The position numbers and the translations under genes are program-made. A stretch of 16,778 nt of DNA from Pseudomonadota bacterium. GTDB taxonomy: Bacteria; Pseudomonadota; Alphaproteobacteria; UBA8366; JADFVY01. Under the pieces are notes generated by a model. It worked only from the letters and a program-made list of their open reading frames with translations. It was not told the origin of the DNA and searched no databases. Below are positions 1-6,373 of the stretch, in pieces. Numbering within the stretch: position 1 is the first letter of the stretch; every line of letters starts with the position of its first letter. The stretch covers positions 1-16,778 of the forward strand of contig DAOVHN010000005.1 in NCBI GenBank assembly GCA_030671915.1, given 5' to 3'.

Positions 1-1
1 C

Positions 2-319
2 TACACGCTGGCCGTTCTGTTCGTGGTCTCTGTAACCGGCGCGGCGCTGATCTTCGGCAGCCTGGACATGCCGCTGTTCGGCGATCCGGCGGCCCCCATT
101 CACGGCCATGTCGCGGACGTCTATCTCGCCGAGGGCGAGGCGGCGACCGGCGTCCCCAATATCGTTACCGCCGTGCTGGCCAGCTATCGCGGCTTCGATA
201 CGCTGGGCGAGACCATGGTGGTTTTCACCGCCGGAATCGGCGTGCTGCTGACGTTCGCCAGCGTTCAGGCGGGCCGTAAGCGGGACGATGAGACCGGCGA
301 CGGGGAGGACGGCGAATGA
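2..319 (+). CDS. MbhE/MrpA C-terminal-like antiporter subunit, 5' end outside window
   Basis: This is the last 105 residues of a membrane subunit of an Mrp/MBH-type cation/proton antiporter. The open frame enters from the window edge, so the true start is not visible. A hydrophobic helix is followed by a stretch containing the segments PNIVTAVLASYRGFDTLGE and VVFTAGIGVLLTF. In the family, the xxRGFDTLGE motif marks the C-terminal part of MrpA, or the separate MbhE subunit when MrpA is split. The tail after about residue 92 is charged and cytoplasmic in character. The stop codon overlaps the start of the next gene in an ATGA tetranucleotide, which indicates translational coupling in one operon. 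Whether it is free-standing MbhE or the end of a fused MrpA cannot be decided here; the close packing and short length before the motif fit MbhE better. Confidence 0.8.
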   Translation, partial: YTLAVLFVVSVTGAALIFGSLDMPLFGDPAAPIHGHVADVYLAEGEAATGVPNIVTAVLASYRGFDTLGETMVVFTAGIGVLLTFASVQAGRKRDDETGDGEDGE

Positions 320-744
320 GGCATCATTTGGTCGTCAGGGTGATTGCCAAAATGCTGATCCCCTTCATCATGCTGTTCGCGCTTTATGTCCAGTTCCATG
401 GCGATTTCGGGCCCGGCGGCGGCTTCCAGGCCGGCGTCATCTTCGCTTCCGCCTTCATCCTCTATGCCCTGGTCTTCGGTGTCGATACCGCGCGCGAGGT
501 TGCGCCCGACTGGGTCGTGCGCACCGGCATCGCGCTGGGCGGGCTGATCTTTGGCGGAACCGGCGTCGTCTCGCTTCTCAAGGGCGCCAACTATCTCGAC
601 TATTCCGCGCTCAAGCCCGACCCGGTGGCGGGGCAGCATATCGGCATCCTGGTGATCGAACTGGGCGTGGGCATCACAGTGGCGTCGGTCATGACGGCGA
701 TCTTCTTCGCCTTCGCCGGCCGTGGGCGGAAAGGGCCGGGATGA
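316..744 (+). CDS. mnhB: Na+/H+ antiporter subunit B (MnhB/MrpB, MbhF-like)
   Basis: This 142-residue protein has four predicted membrane helices and the MnhB hallmark FGPGGGFQAGVIFASAF at about residues 31-47. MnhB is a small structural subunit of the Mrp complex and packs between the MrpA C-terminal part and MrpC; it has no catalytic role of its own. Length matches the family, which usually runs 130-150 residues. The start ATG overlaps the upstream stop (ATGA) and its own stop overlaps the next start in the same way, so it is part of a coupled operon. The C-terminus is short and basic (GRGRKGPG). The start is well fixed, because the sequence MRHHLVVRVIAKMLIPF is the typical N-terminus of the family. 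Confidence 0.93.
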   Translation: MRHHLVVRVIAKMLIPFIMLFALYVQFHGDFGPGGGFQAGVIFASAFILYALVFGVDTAREVAPDWVVRTGIALGGLIFGGTGVVSLLKGANYLDYSALKPDPVAGQHIGILVIELGVGITVASVMTAIFFAFAGRGRKGPG

Positions 745-1097
745 TGGAAGCCTTCGGCCTCTATAATTATTGGATCGTCATTTTCCTGATGATGAGCGGC
801 TTCTATGTGGTGATCGCCCGCGGCAATCTGGTGAAAAAGCTGGTCGGGCTTAACATCTTCCAGGCGTCCGTCTTCGTCCTCTATATCAGCATGGGCAAGG
901 TCGCCGGCGGCACCGCCCCGATCATCGCCGAGGGGATTGAGACCTATTCCAACCCGCTTCCCCATGTCCTGATCCTAACCGCGATCGTCGTCGGCGTGGC
1001 GACCACCGCGCTGGGCCTCAGTCTGGTCGTGCGGATCAACGAGGAATACGGCACCGTCGAGGAAGAGGAACTGGCGGACAAGGATCCGGCCGAATGA
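741..1097 (+). CDS. mnhC: Na+/H+ antiporter subunit C (MnhC/MrpC, NuoK-like)
   Basis: This 118-residue protein has three membrane helices and is homologous to NuoK of respiratory complex I. The segments GNLVKKLVGLNIFQASVFV and LPHVLILTAIVVGVATTALGL are typical of MnhC: the first spans helix 2, the second is the helix 3 region that follows the periplasmic loop. The same frame is open far upstream to position 288, but that part has no membrane character and overlaps mnhB. The ATG at 741, which overlaps the mnhB stop as ATGA, is therefore the real start; a second ATG follows directly at 744. The tail after the last helix is acidic (EEEELADKDPAE). MrpC links MrpA and MrpD and is needed for complex stability in studied Mrp systems. 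Confidence 0.93.
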   Translation: MMEAFGLYNYWIVIFLMMSGFYVVIARGNLVKKLVGLNIFQASVFVLYISMGKVAGGTAPIIAEGIETYSNPLPHVLILTAIVVGVATTALGLSLVVRINEEYGTVEEEELADKDPAE

Positions 1098-2572
1098 TTG
1101 CATCCGTTCATTTCCCCGTATTGCAGATCGTCCTGCCGCTGCTGCTGGCGCCGGTCTGCGTGCTGCTGCGCGGGGCACGGCTGGCTTGGTTCACGGCGCT
1201 GACCGCCTCCTGGGCGGCTTTCGGCATCGCGGTGGCGCTGCTGCTGGACGTGTTGGCCGGCGGGCCGATATCCTATGCCGTCGGCGGCTGGAACGCGCCC
1301 TGGGGCATCGAGCTGCGCGTCGATGCGGCGAACGCCTTCGTACTGACGATCGTCGCCGGCATCGGCGCCGTCGTCATGATCTTCGCGCGCGAAAGCGTCG
1401 AGCATGAAATCGGCAACGCCCGGGCTTACCTGTTCTATGCGACCTATCTGTTGTGCCTGGCGGGCTTGCTGGGCGTGACGATTACGGGCGACGCCTTTAA
1501 TCTGTTCGTTTTCCTCGAGATCTCGTCGCTGTCCTCCTATGTACTCATCAGCCTCGGCAAGGACCGCCGTGCGCTTTATGCGGCTTATCAGTATCTGATT
1601 CTGGGCACCATCGGCGCCACCTTCTACCTGATCGGCGTCGGGCTGCTTTATCAGGTGACGGGCACGCTGAACATGCTGGACCTGGCCCAGCGCCTGGAGG
1701 GGCAGGAAGGTTTGCGCGGCGTGCGTGTCGCCTTCGCCTTCCTGACCGTCGGCATTTCGCTCAAGCTAGCCCTGTTCCCGCTGCATTTCTGGTTGCCCAA
1801 TGCCTACGCCTACGCACCCTCGGCGGTGACCGGCTTCATGGCGGCGACCGCCACCAAGGTCTCGATTTATGTGCTGCTGCGCGTCTTTTTCACCATCTTC
1901 GGCGTCGAGTTCTCCTTTGGCCAGATGCCGCTCGGCGAGATTCTGATGTTTCTGGCGGTCGCCGCCATGTTCGCCGCCTCGACCGTCGCCATCTTCCAAA
2001 ACAACATCAAGCGCATGTTGGCCTATTCCAGCGTCGCGCAGATCGGCTACATCGTGCTCGGCATCGGCATGGCCTCGGTGACGGGCGTGCAAGCCGGCGT
2101 GCTGCATCTGTTCAACCACGCCCTGATCAAGGGCGGGTTGTTTCTGGCGATGGGCTGCATTGTCTATCGGATCGGCTCCACACATATCGATGATCTGGCG
2201 GGGCTGGGCAAGCGCATGCCCTGGACGGCGGCCGCCTTTGTCGCCGGCGGGTTGGGCCTGATCGGTATCCCCCTGACCGCCGGCTTCATCAGCAAATGGT
2301 ATCTGGTGCTGGCTGCGCTCGAGAAAGGCTGGTGGTGGATCGCCGTCCTGATCCTGCTGAGCTCGCTTCTGGCCGTGGTCTATGTCTGGAAAGTGGTCGA
2401 GCAAATGTATTTGAAGCCCGCGGGCGAGGGGGCAGGGCGCACCGAGGCGCCGCTCGGTCTGCTGGTCCCTACCTGGATTCTAATTATCGCCAGCATCTGG
2501 TTCGGTATCGACACGCGGCTTTCCGCGGGCGCCGCGCTTGAAGCCGCCAAGACCCTGCTGGGAGCCGGTTGA
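1094..2572 (+). CDS. mnhD: Proton/cation-translocating subunit D, first of three MnhD-like paralogues
   Basis: This 492-residue polytopic protein, with about 14 helices, belongs to the NuoL/M/N-MrpA/D antiporter-like family (Proton_antipo_M). Residues that carry protons in this family are present: Glu142 in FVFLEISSLSSYVLISL (helix 5), Lys224 in GISLKLALFPLHFWLPNAY (helix 7), Lys255 in ATATKVSIYVLLR (helix 8), Lys346 in NHALIKGGLFLAMG, and Lys401 in GFISKWYLVL (helix 12). The WLPNAYAYAPSAVTGFMA loop fits MrpD closely. This copy directly follows mnhC, the usual B-C-D order, so it is the best candidate for the orthologue of MrpD/MbhH. The start ATG overlaps the mnhC stop as ATGA. All key residues are kept, so it is probably active in ion transport. 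Confidence 0.93.
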   Translation: MIASVHFPVLQIVLPLLLAPVCVLLRGARLAWFTALTASWAAFGIAVALLLDVLAGGPISYAVGGWNAPWGIELRVDAANAFVLTIVAGIGAVVMIFARESVEHEIGNARAYLFYATYLLCLAGLLGVTITGDAFNLFVFLEISSLSSYVLISLGKDRRALYAAYQYLILGTIGATFYLIGVGLLYQVTGTLNMLDLAQRLEGQEGLRGVRVAFAFLTVGISLKLALFPLHFWLPNAYAYAPSAVTGFMAATATKVSIYVLLRVFFTIFGVEFSFGQMPLGEILMFLAVAAMFAASTVAIFQNNIKRMLAYSSVAQIGYIVLGIGMASVTGVQAGVLHLFNHALIKGGLFLAMGCIVYRIGSTHIDDLAGLGKRMPWTAAAFVAGGLGLIGIPLTAGFISKWYLVLAALEKGWWWIAVLILLSSLLAVVYVWKVVEQMYLKPAGEGAGRTEAPLGLLVPTWILIIASIWFGIDTRLSAGAALEAAKTLLGAG

Positions 2573-4044
2573 TGGGCGGCGATCTCATCGGGGTCTCCAT
2601 GCTTTGGGCGATGCTGATACCGGCCGGGGGCGCGCTGGTCATCTCGCAACTGGGGCGCTGGCCGAACCTGCGCGAAACCGTGACCCTGGTCACGGCTGGC
2701 GCCCTGTTCGTCGATGTGATGTGGATCGCGGACCTGTTCTCGCGAAATGGCGGCGGCGGCCTGACCCTGTGGGAAATCTTCCCCGGCCTTGGCCTGACCT
2801 TCACGGTCGAGCCGCTGGGGCTGATCTTCGCACTGATTGCTTCCGGCCTGTGGATCGTCACCTCAATCTACGCCATCGGCTATATGCGCGCCCATCGCGA
2901 GGTCAACCAGACGCGCTTTTACGTCTGCTTCGCGATCGCGCTGTCCAGTGCCATGGGCGTCGCCTTCGCCGGCAATATGCTGACGCTGTTCATTTTCTAT
3001 GAGGTGCTGACGCTGTCCACCTATCCGCTGGTGACACATGCCGGTGATGACAAGGCCAAGGCGGGTGGGCGCACTTATCTGGGTATCCTGCTGTTCACCT
3101 CCATCGTCTTCCTGCTTACCGCGGTTGTCTGGACATGGGCCGTCGCCGGCACCCTGGACTTCACCGCCGGCGGCGTGCTGGACGGCAAGGCCTCGCCCGG
3201 CGTGGCGGCCGCGCTGCTGGTCCTCTATGTCTTCGGTGTTGGCAAGGCGGCGGTCATGCCGTTCCATCGTTGGCTACCGGCCGCCATGGTGGCCCCGGCG
3301 CCGGTCAGCGCGCTTTTGCATGCGGTGGCGGTCGTGAAGGCCGGCGTCTTCACGGTGCTGAAGGTCGCGGTCTATATCTTCGGCATTGATTTCCTTGCCG
3401 GCGTCGCGTCCGGGCGCTGGTTGATGTATATCGCGGCCGCGACCGTCCTGATCGCCTCGCTGGTGGCGATGCGACAGGACAATCTAAAGCGCCGGCTGGC
3501 CTATTCAACGATCAGCCAGCTTTCCTACATCGTGCTGGCCGCAATGTTGGCGACGCCGCTCGCCGTGGTCGGCGGCGCCATGCATATCGCCATGCACGCC
3601 TTCGGCAAGATCACGCTGTTCTTCTGCGCCGGCGCCATCGACGTGGCCCTGCACAAGAAAAACATCAGCGACATGGGGGGCATCGGCCGCGCCATGCCCT
3701 TCACCATGGGCGCCTTCCTGATCGCCAGCCTGTCGATCATCGGGCTGCCGCCACTGGGGGGCTTGTGGAGCAAATGGTATATAGCGCTGGGCGCACTGCA
3801 GGCCGATGAGGTCGCGATGGTGGCCGTGCTGATGATCAGCTCATTGCTGAATGTGGCCTATCTGCTGCCGATCCCGGTCCGCGCCTTCTTTGGCAAGCCC
3901 GCCAATGGCGAGGCGATCACCGGCCTGAAAGAGGCGCCGCTGCCCAGCGTTCTGGCGATCTGCTTCTCGGCGCTGGGCTGCGCCTTCCTGTTCTTCTTCC
4001 CCGAGCCGCTTTACCGCCTGGCCCAGGCAATCCTGGCCAATTAG
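2572..4044 (+). CDS. Second MnhD-like antiporter subunit
   Basis: This 490-residue membrane protein is a second member of the NuoM/MrpD family. It has the same set of buried charged residues at nearly the same positions as the first copy: Glu144 (FIFYEVLTLSTYPLVTH), Lys225 (FGVGKAAVMPFHRWLPAAM), Lys256 (AVAVVKAGVFTVLKV), Lys346 (HAFGKITLFFCAG) and Lys401 (GLWSKWYIAL). The sequence is otherwise clearly diverged, so this is an old paralogue. The ATG at 2572 shares one base with the upstream stop (TGATG); a TTG codon just before it is in frame but is less likely to be used. Helix 8 carries its lysine in VVKAG, as in several NuoM-type proteins. It is probably a second ion channel within the same complex. 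Confidence 0.9.
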   Translation: MGGDLIGVSMLWAMLIPAGGALVISQLGRWPNLRETVTLVTAGALFVDVMWIADLFSRNGGGGLTLWEIFPGLGLTFTVEPLGLIFALIASGLWIVTSIYAIGYMRAHREVNQTRFYVCFAIALSSAMGVAFAGNMLTLFIFYEVLTLSTYPLVTHAGDDKAKAGGRTYLGILLFTSIVFLLTAVVWTWAVAGTLDFTAGGVLDGKASPGVAAALLVLYVFGVGKAAVMPFHRWLPAAMVAPAPVSALLHAVAVVKAGVFTVLKVAVYIFGIDFLAGVASGRWLMYIAAATVLIASLVAMRQDNLKRRLAYSTISQLSYIVLAAMLATPLAVVGGAMHIAMHAFGKITLFFCAGAIDVALHKKNISDMGGIGRAMPFTMGAFLIASLSIIGLPPLGGLWSKWYIALGALQADEVAMVAVLMISSLLNVAYLLPIPVRAFFGKPANGEAITGLKEAPLPSVLAICFSALGCAFLFFFPEPLYRLAQAILAN

Positions 4045-4056
4045 GAACCGACCTCC

Positions 4057-4302
4057 ATGACCGAAAAACTCCGCTGGCTGGATAATTTCGACAATGTGAA
4101 GAAGATCGTGAAGGTCTTCACGGTGCTCTGCGTCGCCCTGTTCGCGGTCGATTTTTTCTATCACCGCCATGTGGAGCGCGACTGGGAGTCCTGGCCCGGT
4201 TTCTACGCGATATACGGCTTCATCGCTTGCGTCGTCCTGGTGCTGGTGGCCAAGGAAATGCGCAAGATCGTGATGCGCAAGGAAGACTACTACGATGAGT
4301 AG
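4057..4302 (+). CDS. Small two-helix membrane protein of the antiporter operon, function unknown
   Basis: This 81-residue protein has two predicted membrane helices at about residues 17-32 and 48-66, separated by a polar loop with HRHVERDWESWPGFYAIYGF. The ends are charged: N-terminal EKLRWLDNFDNVKKIVK, and a C-terminal basic-acidic tail ending KEDYYDE. It lies 12 bases after the second D-like gene and overlaps the third one by 8 bases, so it is certainly co-expressed with them. From memory, similar small proteins with a WExxPGFYAIYGFxAC loop and a terminal xEDYYD occur beside such antiporter genes in other Proteobacteria, which I cannot confirm here. No MnhE, F or G similarity was seen. An accessory or assembly subunit of the complex is the likely role, by position only. 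Confidence 0.82.
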   Translation: MTEKLRWLDNFDNVKKIVKVFTVLCVALFAVDFFYHRHVERDWESWPGFYAIYGFIACVVLVLVAKEMRKIVMRKEDYYDE

Positions 4303-5989
4303 CCCGATCCTCCCCGCGCTGATTTTCTTCCTCGGCGCCGTCGCCGTCGGGATGCTGCGCGGCCGCGCGCAATCCGCTGTTGCGCTGCTGATTCCCCTGT
4401 TGGGCGGGGCGAACCTGCTGTTCAATGTCGACCATGGCGCCTATTGGCAGTTGGGGCTCTTCGACTACACCCTGACCCTGATGCGCGTCGACAAGCTGAG
4501 CCTGCTGTTCGGCTACCTGTTCCATCTCGCCGCCTTCATCGGCGTCGTTTACGCGCTGCATGTGCGCGACACCACCCAGCAGGTCTCGGCCCTGCTCTAT
4601 GCCGGTGGCGCGCTGGGCGCGGTCTTCGCCGGCGACCTGATTACGCTGTTCGTTTTCTGGGAGATACTGGCGGTCACCTCGGTATTCCTGATCTGGGCGC
4701 GCCGCACCGCGCGGGCCCAAGCCGCGGGCATGCGATACCTGCTGGTGCAGATCGCTTCCGGCGTCATATTGCTGGCCGGCGCGCTGATGTATCTGCACCA
4801 AACTGGCTCCGTCGCTTTCGAACAGATGCAGCTCGACGGGCCGGGGACTTGGTTGATCTTCCTCGCCTTTGGTATCAAATGCGCCTTCCCGTTGCTGCAT
4901 AACTGGGTCACCGACGCCTATCCCGAGGCCACGCCGACCGGCGCCGTGTTCCTCTCCGCCTTCACCACCAAGGTCGCGGTCTACGCCTTCGCGCGCTCTT
5001 TCCCGGGCACCGAATGGCTGATCTATATCGGTGTCGCCATGGCGGCCTTCCCGATCTTCTATGCGGTGATCGAAAACGATCTGCGCCGCGTGCTCTGCTA
5101 CAGCATGATCAACCAGGTGGGTTTCATGGTGGTCGGCATCGGGTTGGGCACGGAACTGGCGCTCAACGGTGCGGTGTCCCATGCCTTCAACGACGTGATT
5201 TTCAAGGGCCTCCTGTTCATGTCGATGGGCGCTGTGCTGCATATGACCGGCAAGATGAACGGTTCCGAACTCGGCGGGCTTTACAAGACCATGCCGATCA
5301 CGACCGTGCTCTGCATCGTCGGCGCCGCCTCGATCTCCGCCTTCCCGCTGTTCAGCGGCTTCGTCAGCAAGGCGATGGTGATGGCCGCCGCGCTGGAGGA
5401 GGGCTACGACTGGGTCTGGCTGGTGCTGCTGTTCGCCTCGGCCGGCGTGTTCCACCATGCCGGCATCAAGATCCCGTTCTTCGCCTTCTTCGCCCACGAT
5501 TCCGGCATCCGCGCGAAGGACCCGCCGCTCAACATGCTGATCGCCATGTTCATCGCCGCCGCGATCTGCATCTTCAATGGCTCATACCCGTGGATTCTAT
5601 ACAGCCTGCTGCCCTGGCCGGTGGATTACGCGCCCTATACCTGGACCCATGTGATCACCCAGACGCAGTTGCTGTTCTTCTCTGCGCTGGCCTTCATCTT
5701 CCTGAAGCTGACGCATTTGTATCCGCCGGAACTGCCCTCGACCAATATCGATGCCGAATGGGCTTATCGCCGCCTGCTTCCGCGCGTGGTCAACGGCATG
5801 GTCGCGATGTTCGCGCCGCTCGACCGGGCGATGCGCGGCCTGACGCTGGCCCGCCTGGAGCGCATCGTCGAGCGCCTCTACCGCCACCACGGCCCCGAAG
5901 GCATCATGGCCCGCACCTGGCCCACCGGAAGCACCGCGCTCTGGGTGGCGATCCTGCTGGCGGTCTATCTGCTGCTGAGTTACGTGTGA
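4295..5989 (+). CDS. Third MnhD-like antiporter subunit with C-terminal extension
   Basis: This 564-residue polytopic membrane protein belongs to the NuoL/M/N-MrpA/D family. The key residues are Glu123 (FVFWEILAVTSVFLIW), Lys195 (AFGIKCAFPLLHNWVTDAYPEA), Lys226 (AFTTKVAVYAF), Lys304 (DVIFKGLLFMSMG) and Lys359 (GFVSKAMVMA). It is about 70 residues longer than the two other D-like subunits. After the core, a hydrophobic segment ends in LTHLYPPELPSTNIDAEWAYR, then comes a mixed amphipathic stretch (about residues 490-540) and a last helix at about 545-563. Such long C-termini are typical for terminal subunits such as NuoL or MrpA, so this may be the distal subunit of the complex; that is inference. 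It is the last gene of the operon. The ATG start overlaps the end of the small upstream gene. Confidence 0.9.
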   Translation: MSSPILPALIFFLGAVAVGMLRGRAQSAVALLIPLLGGANLLFNVDHGAYWQLGLFDYTLTLMRVDKLSLLFGYLFHLAAFIGVVYALHVRDTTQQVSALLYAGGALGAVFAGDLITLFVFWEILAVTSVFLIWARRTARAQAAGMRYLLVQIASGVILLAGALMYLHQTGSVAFEQMQLDGPGTWLIFLAFGIKCAFPLLHNWVTDAYPEATPTGAVFLSAFTTKVAVYAFARSFPGTEWLIYIGVAMAAFPIFYAVIENDLRRVLCYSMINQVGFMVVGIGLGTELALNGAVSHAFNDVIFKGLLFMSMGAVLHMTGKMNGSELGGLYKTMPITTVLCIVGAASISAFPLFSGFVSKAMVMAAALEEGYDWVWLVLLFASAGVFHHAGIKIPFFAFFAHDSGIRAKDPPLNMLIAMFIAAAICIFNGSYPWILYSLLPWPVDYAPYTWTHVITQTQLLFFSALAFIFLKLTHLYPPELPSTNIDAEWAYRRLLPRVVNGMVAMFAPLDRAMRGLTLARLERIVERLYRHHGPEGIMARTWPTGSTALWVAILLAVYLLLSYV

Positions 5990-6022
5990 GCCGGGTCTTC
6001 TCTCATCACACACCGGCCGGGT

Positions 6023-6107
6023 TCCCACATGCGCGACAGACAAGGATGAGGATCGTCATTTAAATCTCAACACTCGCTCGTCATCCTTGTCTGTCGCGCA
6101 TGTGGGA
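6023..6107. repeat. Perfect 27-bp inverted repeat with 31-nt loop
   Basis: The left arm 6023-6049 (TCCCACATGCGCGACAGACA then AGGATGA) is exactly complementary to the right arm 6081-6107, with no mismatch over 27 bases. The loop 6050-6080 is AT-richer than the surroundings. It begins 33 nt after the stop of the last antiporter gene. RNA from either strand would form a very stable long hairpin. No T-run follows, so it is not a classical intrinsic terminator; it may protect the 3' end of the operon transcript, or be a copy of a dispersed palindromic element. I see no second copy in this window and no target-site duplication. Confidence 0.85.
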
Positions 6108-6192
6108 TAGAAGATAATGGCGAACTGATGTGATCGCCCGGCGCGCCGGGTAGCCGGCCCGGGGCAGGGACGGCACGGCCTTGAGAACACGG

Positions 6193-6220
6193 GCGCGGGA
6201 CAAAGTCCCGCGCTCGTTTT
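6193..6220 (+). terminator. Possible Rho-independent terminator
   Basis: A 9-bp perfect GC-rich stem (GCGCGGGAC, loop AAA, GTCCCGCGC; 6193-6213) is followed by TCGTTTT on the + strand. The U-tract is short and interrupted, so strength is uncertain. It lies about 200 nt after the antiporter operon and 155 nt before the ABC transporter start, a suitable place to insulate the two. The same stem falls at the point where the peroxiredoxin-like reading on the other strand loses its family similarity. Confidence 0.35.
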
Positions 6221-6266
6221 CGTCGGGTAGATCGATGTCCGGCGCGAAGTCGCCAATATCAATCAT
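6200..6266 (-). pseudogene. Stump of a peroxiredoxin (AhpC/TSA, Bcp-like) N-terminus
   Basis: Reading the minus strand from an ATG at 6266 gives MIDIGDFAPDIDLPDENE, which matches the conserved peroxiredoxin N-terminus of the form M(I/L)xxGDxAPDFxLP. After about 18 residues the frame no longer resembles the family. The peroxidatic cysteine region (PxxxTxxC) that should follow some 25-30 residues later is absent, and the frame runs on into the 27-bp inverted repeat to stop at 6081. There is no clear ribosome binding site. I therefore read it as a gene remnant left by deletion. The alternative is chance similarity in a short GC-rich frame, since only about 15 residues carry the signal. Confidence 0.4.
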
Positions 6267-6373
6267 GGGGCAACTCTGGTAATCCGTGAAAGGTGGGCCA
6301 AATTACAAGGGCCGCCTTCACCCGCAGTGCAGGTCTGCCCGCCGGGTCAAGCCAACAGAACAACGGATCGCCC

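Noticed and set aside
288..740. Long open frame running upstream of mnhC
   Set aside because: It overlaps mnhB in another frame, is Arg- and Pro-rich, and lacks membrane character; the antiporter family similarity begins only at the ATG at 741.
4220..5497. 425-codon minus-strand open frame opposite the third D-like gene
   Set aside because: It is full of His, Gln, Glu and Asp in the pattern expected from the complement of a GC-rich membrane protein gene, with no recognisable domain.
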